Source: Kiritimatiellia bacterium
GTDB lineage: Bacteria; Verrucomicrobiota; Kiritimatiellia; JAFGHX01
Assembly: GCA_016929905.1 (NCBI GenBank)
Contig: JAFGHX010000271.1
Location: 1-39,529 of the forward strand
Reading direction: 5' to 3'
Length of the DNA: 39,529 nucleotides
The notes beneath the pieces were generated by a model. That model had not been told where the DNA came from. It worked only from the letters and a program-made list of their open reading frames with translations, and made no database searches. Of this stretch, positions 1 through 8,359 are shown piece after piece. Every line of letters begins with the position of its first letter. Position 1 is the first letter of the stretch. Both the position numbers and the translations under genes were made by a program.

Positions 1-6
1 ACAAGA

Positions 7-51
7 CCCCCCCCCCCCCCCCCCCCGCTCAGCCGCCTGGGGCGGCTGAGC
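7..51. repeat. 20-nt poly-C tract followed by 11-bp hairpin
   Basis: Twenty consecutive C (7-26) are followed by a perfect inverted repeat, 27-37 paired with 41-51 (GCTCAGCCGCC and its complement), with a 3-nt loop. A hairpin this strong could terminate transcription, but the flanking homopolymer is C/G rather than T/A, so neither strand gives a classical intrinsic terminator. A long C run close to a window edge can also be a sequencing or assembly weak point. Confidence 0.6.
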
Positions 52-101
52 GAGGGAATGAGGTGGGAGGCGACGGGCGAACGAAGAAAGAATCTCATTC
101 A

Positions 102-131
102 CCCACGGGACAAGCCCGTGGGGGTATGAAC
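102..131. repeat. Hairpin repeat copy 1
   Basis: CCCACGGG (102-109) pairs perfectly with CCCGTGGG (115-122) across a 5-nt loop. The 28 nt at 104-131 recur at 292-319 with only two mismatches, including the flanking ATGAAC, which shows a dispersed repeat rather than a chance palindrome. Confidence 0.65.
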
Positions 132-194
132 TCACTCATGTGCTCGGCAGGCGACGGAAACGACGAAGAGGCCAAGACGAGGGCGGCAGCCAAC

Positions 195-229
195 GTTCAA
201 CATTCAACGCTCAACATTCAACGTTCAAC
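195..229. repeat. Tandem heptamer array, five copies of RYTCAAC
   Basis: Five uninterrupted 7-bp units read GTTCAAC, ATTCAAC, GCTCAAC, ATTCAAC, GTTCAAC. A sixth degenerate unit (AGCCAAC) may precede at 188-194. The array is non-coding and lies between the two copies of the hairpin repeat. Function unknown. Confidence 0.8.
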
Positions 230-291
230 AAACACCGTACCGCTGACAGCCGATGGGAAGCGTCTGTCAGCGTCCGGCAAGGCATCGCGCT

Positions 292-319
292 CACGGCACA
301 AGCCCGTGGGGGGATGAAC
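292..319. repeat. Hairpin repeat copy 2
   Basis: This is the second copy of the 28-nt element at 104-131, with 26 of 28 bases identical. One mismatch falls in the left stem arm, so the stem here shrinks to CACGG/CCGTG. Conservation extends past the stem into the ATGAAC flank. Confidence 0.65.
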
Positions 320-438
320 ACAGACTGGATGCGGCCGATCAACCGGCAGCGCCGGGGACTTCGGCAGCACCGGCACAGACCGACCTGCACCATGAGCGGG
401 TCGGAGCAGGTCGTCGCACCTGCGACCCCGGCCGCTCC

Positions 439-1695
439 CTACACCGCCTCCACCATCGTGCGCACGACGGCGACCCAGCGGCGGAGCCGGTCCTGGTCGC
501 CCTGGACGGTGTCGATGTCCTTGAGCATCACGTCGAAGACCTTGCCGCACAGGGATTCGAGCGCGTCGCCGACGATGCGGCGTATCCGGCCCTCGTCGTA
601 CCCGCAACAGACCATGTCCGCCGGGCTCGGCCGGTAGCAGATGACGTAGTCGGTCCCGATCTGCTCGGCGCACCTGCGCACATTCGCCGCCGGCGCCACC
701 GCGATCCGGCGCAGGTTCGGAAGGTTCCGGCGCAGCATATCGATCTTGTTCGAGAGATCTTCGCAGCATCCGTAAGCGACCATTCCGAACGGGGCCAGGA
801 TCGGCATCTGATACCGCAGCAGGAATTCCTCGTGGAACTGGGGCGAGACGAGCGTGAACTCCTGCGCGGCGGCATAGGCCCAGAGCTGAGCGCGCGGCAC
901 GCCGCGCGTGTTCGGCTTCGGTTCCGGAAGCCCGGCCCCGTACGTCATGGCCTGATTCTGATGCGAGGTCAACCCCCAGTCCCCCGCCGCTTCGGCCTGG
1001 TCGTGCGTGGCGAGCACGCCGTCGCGCATGAACGCCATTAACCGGTGCAGGCCGCCGGGGTTGTCGTACATGTCGAGCATGAAATTCTCGATGCCGCGCA
1101 GCCGGCCGAGCGCCGTCGACAGGTCGCCGGCGAAGGAGACGTAGGCCGGCGAGCGGTCGACATCGATCTCGATGCGGTCGCCCACGACATCGCGGAGTTT
1201 GTCGACGCGCGCCTGCGTCGCCGCCTCATCGATCTCGTGAAAGGGCATGCGCAGCTTCCCGATGTCCGCCAGGTCCTGCAGCGGATACTCGTCTTTCCAC
1301 GCGCCGTGCGATGCCGCCGGCCTCGTCCGCTGGCCGTGTACCCCCCAGTCGCGGCAACGCAGCGCCGCCCGCACAGTCAGCCACGGTTCCACAATGTAGT
1401 CATCATTGAAACCGAACCGGTGGATGCTCTGGCGCAACATCTTCTCCTGCCCACGCAGGAACGGATCCTCGCATTCCAGCGCGTTGGCCTCCGTGATCTC
1501 ATCCCAGAATCGGCCCCCGCGCACCCAGATCGGCGGGCGTACCCTTTCCAGATTGTGCAGGCGCCGCCACAAATCGCGGCGCTCGTCCATGACCGGGTCG
1601 TACGCCAGCTCCAGATAGCGGTCGACCAGGCGCCGGATCACCTCGCAGTCCGCGATCCGAACGCCGGCGGCCATCGGCTCCACGGTCGCACTCAT
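439..1695 (-). CDS. Uroporphyrinogen decarboxylase-like (URO-D superfamily) protein
   Basis: A 418-residue protein of the URO-D/MtaA-type superfamily, which includes haem-pathway decarboxylases and many corrinoid-dependent methyltransferases. The C-terminal half has a motif typical of non-haem members, GCCEDL, followed by a segment ending in YVICYRPSPADM. The frame is open further upstream, but the ATG at 1695 has a G-rich Shine-Dalgarno region about 10 nt before it and the upstream residues look like translated AT-rich promoter. It is divergent from an AraC regulator with 79 nt between the starts. Membership of the superfamily is fairly sure; a haem role is unlikely because no other haem gene is near, and a catabolic methyl transfer role is inference from context. 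Confidence 0.85.
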   Translation of the reverse strand: MSATVEPMAAGVRIADCEVIRRLVDRYLELAYDPVMDERRDLWRRLHNLERVRPPIWVRGGRFWDEITEANALECEDPFLRGQEKMLRQSIHRFGFNDDYIVEPWLTVRAALRCRDWGVHGQRTRPAASHGAWKDEYPLQDLADIGKLRMPFHEIDEAATQARVDKLRDVVGDRIEIDVDRSPAYVSFAGDLSTALGRLRGIENFMLDMYDNPGGLHRLMAFMRDGVLATHDQAEAAGDWGLTSHQNQAMTYGAGLPEPKPNTRGVPRAQLWAYAAAQEFTLVSPQFHEEFLLRYQMPILAPFGMVAYGCCEDLSNKIDMLRRNLPNLRRIAVAPAANVRRCAEQIGTDYVICYRPSPADMVCCGYDEGRIRRIVGDALESLCGKVFDVMLKDIDTVQGDQDRLRRWVAVVRTMVEAV

Positions 1696-1774
1696 CTTAT
1701 ACGATCCCCCATCTTCCCGTAATCCACCGATAGAATATGTACTTGATAATATAAGAAATATACCGCTAGAGTAA

Positions 1775-2683
1775 ATGCAGGGACAAACAGGAAACATATA
1801 CTATTCCGCATATCAGGCACGGGATCCGGATGTGGGTATGCCGTTTCGAACAGTCAGTCCGGGCGTCTTTCTTCGCGCGCTGCTGCGCGAGCGCGAACCT
1901 TTCGAGGTCGTGACGGCGGGCCATGCGGTCGTGCCGCAGGCATGGCGCGGGCGCACGTGGCAACGCCGGGGTCCGGAAGACAGCCTGGTGTACGGGCTCG
2001 AATACGGGCGGCTTCTGGTGGAGACGCCGGCGGGCACGCCGGAGTTGGCCGAGCAGTGCCTGATGTGGGCGCACGGCGGGCTCGCCGTGCGGTTCGTCAT
2101 TCCCGACGATGTCGACAACGTCTCGGTCTGGTTCATCCGGTTCCGGCTCGGCGCGCCGCAGCCGCTGCGCCTGGTGCGGCGCCTGCTGCTGACCGACCGG
2201 ATGCCGGACGGCCTGGCTTGTCTGGAGACGATCCGCCAGTTGCACGGGCGCACCGGCGAACTGGCCGGGCTGGGCCTGCGGATGGAACTGGGCCGGCTGC
2301 TGCGCCTGATCGTGGGAGAGCCCGCCGCTTTGCCGGCGACGGGCCGGCAACTGACTCCTCGCCAGCGCGGCGCGTGTCTGGCCTTCATCCACGGGCACCT
2401 GCGCCGTTTCTTCCGGATCAGGGAACTTGCCGGCGCCTGCGGGCTGAACCCGGCCTATCTCAGCATGCAGTTCACGCGCACGTTCGGCCAGTCGATCCAG
2501 GCCTACGTCAAGACGGCGCGGGTGCGCGAGGCGCAGAACCTCCTGTTGGGCACCAATCTGCGGATCGGCGAAATCGCGGGCGAGCTCGGCTACCGCGACA
2601 TGTACTACTTCAGCCGGCAGTTCAAGGACGTAACGGGCCTGAGCCCGCGCGCGTGGCGTGCGCGGAACGAGGGGGCGCCGTAG
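1775..2683 (+). CDS. AraC family transcriptional regulator
   Basis: A 302-residue regulator. The N-terminal part is a cupin-like ligand region and the last ~100 residues carry the double helix-turn-helix of the AraC/XylS family: the first HTH around FRIRELAGACGLNPAYLSMQ and the second around IGEIAGELGYRDMYYFSRQ, with the usual Phe-Lys-...-Gly-Leu-Ser-Pro ending. It is divergent from the URO-D-like gene and probably controls it in response to a small carbohydrate or aromatic ligand; that role is inferred from arrangement. The start at 1775 has no clear Shine-Dalgarno. An in-frame ATG at 1838 is the alternative, but the intervening residues look coding. Confidence 0.9.
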   Translation: MQGQTGNIYYSAYQARDPDVGMPFRTVSPGVFLRALLREREPFEVVTAGHAVVPQAWRGRTWQRRGPEDSLVYGLEYGRLLVETPAGTPELAEQCLMWAHGGLAVRFVIPDDVDNVSVWFIRFRLGAPQPLRLVRRLLLTDRMPDGLACLETIRQLHGRTGELAGLGLRMELGRLLRLIVGEPAALPATGRQLTPRQRGACLAFIHGHLRRFFRIRELAGACGLNPAYLSMQFTRTFGQSIQAYVKTARVREAQNLLLGTNLRIGEIAGELGYRDMYYFSRQFKDVTGLSPRAWRARNEGAP

Positions 2684-2703
2684 CCGGAGAAGTCAGCAAG
2701 GCT

Positions 2704-2724
2704 TCCGGCGCCCCGGGCGCCGGA
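2704..2724 (+). terminator. Strong GC hairpin after AraC gene
   Basis: TCCGGCGCC (2704-2712) pairs perfectly with GGCGCCGGA (2716-2724) over a 3-nt loop, 20 nt after the AraC stop codon. No T-run follows, so it is either a T-less terminator or an mRNA-stabilising hairpin. Bases 2725-2890 hold nothing else that I recognise. Confidence 0.45.
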
Positions 2725-2890
2725 CACAGCGAGAGCGGAGACTTCACGGTCTGCGTGTCGTGTGGTGGGGACACTCTGCGAGCGGCCCGGGCCGATCACC
2801 GACCGGCCCCGCAACGATTCGCCCGGCACCGGAATGCCTTGGCAAACCCTGGAGAGTCTCAGCAAACGCTTCTGGGCTCCGACCGCTCGA

Positions 2891-4597
2891 CTACGGCCCC
2901 GCCCACCCCACGGCCAAGCCCCGCGGCGCGGCGGGCGGGGCGGCATCCGCAGCGCGATACTGAAACGCGCCGATGCTCGGGCTGGCCGCGTCCCACGGGT
3001 TCCCGTCGAAGTCGACGAAGCCCGCGCCCATGAGGGCCGCCACGTTCCTGCCGCCCGCCCGGCAGGGTGAACCGGCCCGCAACCGGAAATCGCGGTTGGC
3101 CGGATCCGTGAGTTGCGGGTCGACCTGCAGGTTGTCGCGCCAGGTCGACAGCGCGGCGTCTGCGCCCGCCACCGTGTACGACCTGTCCTTATAGTAGATG
3201 AGCGCTTCGGAACCGGTCCGGTTCCAGAAACAGTTGCGCTCCACGACCTGATCCACCGTCGTGTCTTTGCGCGTGGAGAAGGCGATGCCGGCCCCCACTT
3301 TCGCCACCAGGTTGTTGTAGAAGTAGTTCCGGTCCAATTCCGGGCAGATCACTTCGATCGCATGCTGGGCCATGTCGTAGAACGTATTGTTCACCCAGTA
3401 GTTGCCGTTCGCGGCGCCGGCGTCGCCGCCGAACCCGAGCGAGACGCCCAACGCCTGCGACGACTTGATGGACGGCTGGCCGGGGCTGCAGAAGGAGATC
3501 AGATTGCTGTAGTACTTGTTCGCCTCGCCCCCGCACTTGGAGCCGATGTGCATGTCATGGAAGTTGTTGCGCCGCACGATATTACGCGCACAGGTACTGT
3601 TGTACATCGCAAGGCTGCGCAGGTAGTTGCTCTCGCCCGCGAACGTCTCGTTCAACTCGACGGTGCTGTCCGTCATTTGATAGAGCTTCATGCAGGTGTG
3701 CCCGAAGTTCGTGATCCGGTTGGCCCGGATCCGCGCGCGCCGGAGCGGAGCGGCGGTGTGCATGCCGTCGCCGCCCGGCTCGCTGGTGGAGTTGAGATAG
3801 GCATGCCAGACCTTGTCCAGCTCACAGCCCTCGACGGTCAGATCGGCGTGTACGCCGCCGGCCCCCGCGAAGTACAGACCGTACGCATTGCACCGGGAAA
3901 TCCGACATCCGTCCAGCGCCGCGAACGAAGTCGGCGCATAGAGCTGGACCGTCCCGCCGCCGCCCCCGCCGCGGAAGTCGATGTTCCGGAACGCGATATG
4001 CGAAGCGTCCTCCAGGAACAGGCCCTTGCCGCCGGCACAGATCTCGACGACGTGCCGGGATCCCGGATTATCGGCGCTGTACACGCAGAGCGTCGCGGCG
4101 TCCTTGTAGAAGAGGTGCGAGGCCGTCACCTCGGCGAGGGCGCCGACGAGCTTCAGCCGCATCCCGTCCTTGAAGCAGGCGTACAGCGCGTGGGCGGCGT
4201 GCGCATGCGACCACCGGTTCGCACCCACATTCACCCATCCGCTGTCCAAGAGGATCGACGCCGAGATCACCGGTTTGGGGCCCGACCCGTAGTCTTCGAC
4301 GACGATCGGGGCGGAAGCCGTGCCGTTCTTGCCCGCGATCCTCCACTTCGACGTGCCGATGTACCAGGTGTCACCACGCTTGAGCCGGATGGTGTTGCCC
4401 GCGGTCATGAAGGCGGCGGCGGTAAAGATGGACTGCTTGGGCGCACCGCTGCTCGTGCCGGGGTCGGCGTCGTTGCCGGCCGTGGAGAAGTAGTAGGTCG
4501 CCCCCTCCAGCTTCGGCGGCAGGCCAAGCCCGGCCGCCACGGCCAACGCGGCGCCGCATGCGCATGCCAGCTCTTTGGATCGAAATGTGACGGCCAT
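2891..4597 (-). CDS. Secreted right-handed beta-helix protein
   Basis: A 568-residue exported protein. Residues 1-32 form a signal peptide with a hydrophobic Ala/Leu core, followed by ATYYFSTAGNDADPGTSSG, the usual opening of secreted parallel beta-helix proteins such as polysaccharide lyases. The body has the Asn-rich short turns of beta-helix rungs, with repeated phrases of the kind 'hydrophobic-x-R-N-x-F'. The ATG at 4597 is preceded by GAGGAGG at good spacing, so the longer upstream frame is rejected. The gene follows the FecR gene after 185 nt and has its own upstream copy of the block found before the sigma gene, suggesting control by that sigma factor. Likely role: binding or cleaving a polysaccharide; the exact substrate and lyase activity cannot be read from the sequence. 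Confidence 0.8.
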   Translation of the reverse strand: MAVTFRSKELACACGAALAVAAGLGLPPKLEGATYYFSTAGNDADPGTSSGAPKQSIFTAAAFMTAGNTIRLKRGDTWYIGTSKWRIAGKNGTASAPIVVEDYGSGPKPVISASILLDSGWVNVGANRWSHAHAAHALYACFKDGMRLKLVGALAEVTASHLFYKDAATLCVYSADNPGSRHVVEICAGGKGLFLEDASHIAFRNIDFRGGGGGGTVQLYAPTSFAALDGCRISRCNAYGLYFAGAGGVHADLTVEGCELDKVWHAYLNSTSEPGGDGMHTAAPLRRARIRANRITNFGHTCMKLYQMTDSTVELNETFAGESNYLRSLAMYNSTCARNIVRRNNFHDMHIGSKCGGEANKYYSNLISFCSPGQPSIKSSQALGVSLGFGGDAGAANGNYWVNNTFYDMAQHAIEVICPELDRNYFYNNLVAKVGAGIAFSTRKDTTVDQVVERNCFWNRTGSEALIYYKDRSYTVAGADAALSTWRDNLQVDPQLTDPANRDFRLRAGSPCRAGGRNVAALMGAGFVDFDGNPWDAASPSIGAFQYRAADAAPPAAPRGLAVGWAGP

Positions 4598-4691
4598 GGC
4601 TTCCTCCTCTTGCGCAACGAGCCTGCCGAAGAACATCCCGCGCCCCGGCCCGGACGAAGCCGGGCCCTCCAGCGGCACAGCGCGGCTTTCC

Positions 4692-4726
4692 GGAGAAGAA
4701 TCGCTCCAACACCCGAAAGGTGGACA
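4692..4726 (-). promoter_or_regulatory. Candidate ECF sigma promoter, site A (beta-helix gene)
   Basis: This 35-nt block, 94 nt upstream of the beta-helix gene, matches the block at 6810-6844 upstream of the sigma gene at 29 of 35 positions in the same orientation. Read on the minus strand, the invariant parts are TGTCCAC, TTTCGGGTG (4718-4710) and GCGATTC (4704-4698). Conservation is confined to the block while flanks diverge. The natural reading is a promoter recognised by the adjacent ECF sigma factor; which parts are the -35 and -10 is not clear. Confidence 0.6.
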
Positions 4727-4782
4727 AGAAAGCAGAGGACCGGCAGGGAAATCAGAAGGGGAGGCACGCCGGGCCGGCTCTC

Positions 4783-6207
4783 TCACTCTGCGCCGGGCGG
4801 CCGCGCGGTCTCGACCCCGCCGTACAGAGGGCTCTCGCGCGGCCCCACCCCGGCCGGGGTGTAATCGGGATCCGTGCTCAGGATGAGCCGATCGACGCAG
4901 GCGTCCCCTTCACGTACCCAGAGGTTCAACACATGTTGGCCGGAGCCGACGTCACGCAACGCGCCTCTTGGCGCGTTCGCGTTGGGATTGGCCTGGCCGA
5001 GCCAGACCCATTCGGCCGCGCCGCGTCCCGCGCGCGGGCCGTACCCCACGCCGTCCAGCCCGTACCACAGGCTGTCGCCCCACGGCCCGGGCGAGCGGAG
5101 CCGCACCCAGAAATAGTACGTGCCCGGGGTGGAGAACCGGATCTCGTAGCGCAGCTCGGCCGCGCGCGCGGCGTAGCCCTGGTCCTCGCGCATGTTCTGG
5201 GCCGCGGCCCGCATGTAACCCGCCCCTCCGTACCCGGGCAACCCGCCCTCCTCAACCCACGTCCCGCCGCTACGGTTCACGCGCTCGGTACAATGCTCGG
5301 CCTCAATCACCACACGGCCCCCGACTTCGATGAACGCCCGCCGCCCGCTCGGCAGGGGGTGGGCCTCGAGTGCGACATGCTCGGCGACGACCGCATACTG
5401 CCGCTCGCCCACAAGCACCGGCTCGGCGCTCCACTTGCCGCGGACCCGCACGCTGCCGCGCGTGACCACCACACACGTACCGCCGAACGGGCCGTTCGGC
5501 TCAGGCGCCACGACGAGCTTCAGACGCGTGCCGAGTACCGTCAACGAGGCATGGGGCGTGTGCAACACCATGGGCTGCGCCCGGCCCTGCGCGGCCACAT
5601 CCGCCGTCAGTTCCCCGGCGGCGAGCACGACCGATTTGCCCCGCCCGCCCGGCCCGTCCGCGGCGAGTTCGCGCAGGTCCGAATCGCCCAACAACTGCAG
5701 CGTCGTCCCGTCCGCGTAGGCCAGCCGGGCGCGGGCCGATGCGCCTTCGGTGACCACCCGGCTGCCGGCCGCCAGCGCCTGCCCCGCCACCGCCGCGCGC
5801 AGAACTGAGCCGGCCCCTGTCGCGACCCGGACGCGGCCTTCGACCCGCGCGAGTCGCAGGGCCGGGCGCGGCCCGAACAGGTCCCCGCGCAGCAGTCCGA
5901 GCCTGGCAGCGATCATGACGCACGCCGCCGTCGCGCCCGCCAGCACCAGCAAGCGCCACACCCGCCCGCGCCAGCCGCGCACCCGGGCGGAGGCGCGGGG
6001 CCGCGCAGCCGCGCGCCGCACGTTCGCCGCGGTCTTCACCCGCAACGCGAGCGCCTGCGCGAACAACGCGGACCACTGCACATGTTCCGCGAATCGGCGC
6101 CGCATCTGGGGTTCGCGCGTGAGCAGCCTTTCCAGCGCCTCCAGATCCTCAGCCGTGGCCGCGCCCACGAGATACCGGTCGAACAGATCTTCCGCCGCTG
6201 CACTCAT
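4783..6207 (-). CDS. FecR-domain regulator with carbohydrate-binding-like C-terminal domain
   Basis: A 474-residue membrane protein, probably the anti-sigma partner of the ECF sigma factor encoded immediately upstream. Residues 1-55 resemble the cytoplasmic anti-sigma region of FecR-like proteins (DLFDRYLVGAATAEDLEALE). A single membrane helix is at about 84-105. A FecR domain covers about 119-275, with the characteristic TPHASLTVLGTRLKL and TRGSVRV strands. Residues about 295-445 form an additional beta-rich domain beginning IEAEHCT, with Gly/Tyr/Trp-rich strands like those of CBM6/35-type or GH115-associated sugar-binding modules. The start codon at 6207 overlaps the sigma stop (ATGA), so the two are translationally coupled. 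Binding of glycan to the outer domain as signal input is inference. Confidence 0.82.
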   Translation of the reverse strand: MSAAAEDLFDRYLVGAATAEDLEALERLLTREPQMRRRFAEHVQWSALFAQALALRVKTAANVRRAAARPRASARVRGWRGRVWRLLVLAGATAACVMIAARLGLLRGDLFGPRPALRLARVEGRVRVATGAGSVLRAAVAGQALAAGSRVVTEGASARARLAYADGTTLQLLGDSDLRELAADGPGGRGKSVVLAAGELTADVAAQGRAQPMVLHTPHASLTVLGTRLKLVVAPEPNGPFGGTCVVVTRGSVRVRGKWSAEPVLVGERQYAVVAEHVALEAHPLPSGRRAFIEVGGRVVIEAEHCTERVNRSGGTWVEEGGLPGYGGAGYMRAAAQNMREDQGYAARAAELRYEIRFSTPGTYYFWVRLRSPGPWGDSLWYGLDGVGYGPRAGRGAAEWVWLGQANPNANAPRGALRDVGSGQHVLNLWVREGDACVDRLILSTDPDYTPAGVGPRESPLYGGVETARPPGAE

Positions 6208-6746
6208 TCCGCCGCCTCGAGCTCCGCCCAGCGCTTCAACGTGCAATCGCGCACCGCCTTGCGCGCGCGGTAAAGGCTCTTGCGAATCGCCTCCACGCCC
6301 ACGCGGTACGCGCGCGCCAGGTCGCGGTAGGACGCCGAATCAAGGTAGAACCGCTCCAGAAGCCGCGCGTACCTGGCGCCCAGCCGCGCCAGGCATGCCT
6401 GGAGCACCGGCAGCATGCGGCGCTGGCGTTCCGCGAACGCCTCATCGAAGTGCTCCTCCAGCGTGCGGTCCACCGCGCGCATCAGTTCCTCGCCGGGCAA
6501 GGGCACGTTCCGCTGCCGCGCGCGCACCCGCTGCAGCGCCTTGTTGCGCACGATCGTCCGCATCCACGCGTACATGCTCGTACCCGGCCGGAACGTCGCC
6601 CACTTCTGCATCACCACAATCACCGCCTCCTGCACCGTGTCCTCCGCCAGGTGCCAGTCCCGCAACAACCCATAGGCGTACGCCTTGCACGCGTCCTGAC
6701 ACCGCAACGCCTGTTCCATCACGCGCTCTTGACTCAAGGACTCCAT
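6204..6746 (-). CDS. ECF sigma-70 family RNA polymerase sigma factor
   Basis: A 180-residue group IV sigma factor. Region 2 lies at about 13-78 (AEDTVQEAVIVVMQKWATF, then the W/R-rich helix AWMRTIVRNKAL) and region 4 at about 115-168 (helix-turn-helix SYRDLARAYRVGVEAIRKSL). The start at 6746 has GAGGTGA in Shine-Dalgarno position. It overlaps the FecR gene by 4 nt. The upstream block 6810-6844 is shared with the beta-helix gene, suggesting autoregulation. The pair most resembles sigma/FecR systems that PVC bacteria use for extracellular carbohydrate sensing rather than iron uptake, as no TonB receptor is adjacent; that reading is inference. Confidence 0.92.
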   Translation of the reverse strand: MESLSQERVMEQALRCQDACKAYAYGLLRDWHLAEDTVQEAVIVVMQKWATFRPGTSMYAWMRTIVRNKALQRVRARQRNVPLPGEELMRAVDRTLEEHFDEAFAERQRRMLPVLQACLARLGARYARLLERFYLDSASYRDLARAYRVGVEAIRKSLYRARKAVRDCTLKRWAELEAAE

Positions 6747-7151
6747 CGCGTCACCTCGGCATTCGGCGCGCGCCCCCGCCAATGCGCCCGCCCGCGCACC
6801 ATGCCTCCAGGAAGAGAATCGCCCCGGCACCCGAAACGTGGACAGACAAATCACGGACGCAAAGCACAGAATGCGGGTGGCACGTCTTGAGGCGATGGAC
6901 AGTATGGTTCGCCGGCACTCCGAAAACAAGCGCATTCACGGCTGCGGACCGGCCGAGGGACAGGGCGAAGTGGGATCACCGCCTTGTGCACGGCGCACTT
7001 CCAGATCTGCAGAGCCCGCGCCAGCGTGAAGCGCCCGACTGCAGGCGCCGTGCTGTTCGTGAGCGGCCGCGTCCCGGTCGGAGGGAAGGAGGACGGCCGG
7101 CGACGGATGAGCCCCCCCCCACACACACACAGCTCACACAGAGCGCACGCC
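6747..7151. other. 405-nt non-coding region between sigma and URO-D-like genes
   Basis: No gene is convincing on either strand. It contains the candidate sigma promoter block at 6810-6844 and a simple-sequence stretch, nine C followed by five AC units (7112-7130), just past the 3' end of the URO-D-like gene. I see no terminator with a T-run. Confidence 0.6.
6810..6844 (-). promoter_or_regulatory. Candidate ECF sigma promoter, site B (sigma gene)
   Basis: The 35-nt block lies 63 nt upstream of the sigma start and matches site A (4692-4726) at 29 of 35 positions, six substitutions and no gaps. If it is the binding site of the encoded sigma factor, the sigma gene is autoregulated and the beta-helix gene is in its regulon. 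Confidence 0.6.
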
Positions 7152-8300
7152 TCACGCGGTAGCCGAGGCGAGTGCGGCGTCTGCCTGCGCGCCGGCCCCC
7201 GACAGCGCTTCCCACACGTCGATCAGCCTGTGGTAGTTGCGGTGCATGCGTTCGTCGAATGCGCAGATCGGGCCGGCCGAATTGCGCAGAACCCAGCGGT
7301 CGGCCGGGCCTTCGTACGCGGCGCGGACGGCCTGCTCCACCTCGTCCGCGCTGCCCTTCTCGAGCACGCGCGCCTCGATGTTGCCGCCCAGCGTCATGCG
7401 GCCGCCCACCTGCGCCTTGGCTTCGGCGAAGGTGATGTCGCCGTCCGGCGGCGGCTCGACCGGCTCGAAGAAATCCGCGCCGCGCTCAACCACCCTCTCG
7501 AGAATCGCGCGTACGTTCCCGTGACAGTGCACGTGACACACCGCGCCCGCTTCGTGCACCCGGCGGATAATCCGCTCCTCCTGCTTCTGCACGAAGGCCT
7601 CGTACATCGCCGGCGAACCCATCGGCGGGGTCAGCCACTCCGAGCCGCCCATCCATACGTACTCGACGACACGGTTCGACAGCACCACGCCCAGCACGTC
7701 CAGGATCCGCTCCAGACAGATCTCGGTCAGGTCCCCGATCAGCGCGGGCTCCAGCAGGCAAAGCTCCAGGAAATACTCGCGCGGCATCATGCCCGCCACG
7801 CAGACCATCGGCGAGGAAACGCCGCCGCGCCATATCCCGCGCCCGGCAAAACCCGCCGGCACCTCGCGCGGGTCGGGCGGCGCCAGATGTTCCGGCCGTT
7901 CCCACGGCACGGACCGAATTTTCGCGATGTCCTCCAGCGACTGGACCGGATGCTTGATGTGCCAAGTCGTGCGCGACTGCTTGTTCTGCCCGACGACGCT
8001 CGAAAGCGGACCTTTCGGCGTGTCGATCTCGCGCGTGGTGATGATGTTGCCGCCCCGCTCCTCCGTATGCACCGTCCGAATACGATGGCCCGGGGTCATC
8101 AGATAGCGGTTGCCCGCGCCGCGGGCCAGGTGCCAATAGTGCATGTAGTCAAACAGACGCTCCGCCACGTCCCGCTTCAGTGCGTCCGGCTCCTGCGCCA
8201 GTTCCTCGCGACTCGAGTAGCTGAGCCCCTCCAAAAAGAGAGGCACACAATCGACCCGCTCGCCCCGCACGCACCTCAGATAGCGCTCTCTCGGATTCAT
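7152..8300 (-). CDS. URO-D superfamily protein, methyltransferase type
   Basis: A 382-residue protein starting MNPRERYLRCVRGERVD, a typical opening for URO-D-superfamily methyltransferases. The central motif VCHVHCHGN and the later LGGNIE resemble the zinc-binding His/Cys site of MtaA/CmuA-type corrinoid methyltransferases, which move methyl groups from a corrinoid protein; true haem decarboxylases lack it. The ATG at 8300 has AGGAGGGG 5 nt upstream. It is divergent from an AraC regulator, the same arrangement as at 439-2683, but the two URO-D proteins are not close paralogues by eye. Likely catabolic demethylation of a methoxylated compound or a similar reaction; no corrinoid protein gene is in the window, so the substrate is open. 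Confidence 0.85.
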   Translation of the reverse strand: MNPRERYLRCVRGERVDCVPLFLEGLSYSSREELAQEPDALKRDVAERLFDYMHYWHLARGAGNRYLMTPGHRIRTVHTEERGGNIITTREIDTPKGPLSSVVGQNKQSRTTWHIKHPVQSLEDIAKIRSVPWERPEHLAPPDPREVPAGFAGRGIWRGGVSSPMVCVAGMMPREYFLELCLLEPALIGDLTEICLERILDVLGVVLSNRVVEYVWMGGSEWLTPPMGSPAMYEAFVQKQEERIIRRVHEAGAVCHVHCHGNVRAILERVVERGADFFEPVEPPPDGDITFAEAKAQVGGRMTLGGNIEARVLEKGSADEVEQAVRAAYEGPADRWVLRNSAGPICAFDERMHRNYHRLIDVWEALSGAGAQADAALASATA

Positions 8301-8359
8301 GTCCCCTCCTGTCCCCAAAACCTCCTTCAATCCTATACGCCCCCCGCCCGCCCCCGCCA

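Larger units (their letters stand above)
1..438. other. Non-coding, repeat-rich stretch at window start
   Basis: I see no convincing gene here; the open frames are low-complexity and unlike any protein I know. The stretch holds a run of 20 C (7-26), a perfect 11-bp hairpin directly after it, two near-identical copies of a 28-nt hairpin element (104-131 and 292-319) and a tandem heptamer array (195-229). Bases 381-388 and 406-413 can also pair as an 8-bp stem just downstream of the URO-D-like gene that ends at 439, but without a T-run, so I do not call a terminator. Confidence 0.6.

Noticed and set aside
1739..1775. ACTTGATAA shared between the two AraC/URO-D intergenic regions (1742-1750 and 8370-8378) as a common operator
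   Set aside because: In the second region the bases lie within the spacer of a sigma-70 promoter; nine bases in AT-rich DNA are too few, and the third AraC region lacks it.
6851..7126. 91-codon minus-strand frame between the URO-D-like and sigma genes
   Set aside because: Low-complexity product, no ribosome site, no family resemblance; partly overlaps the simple repeat.
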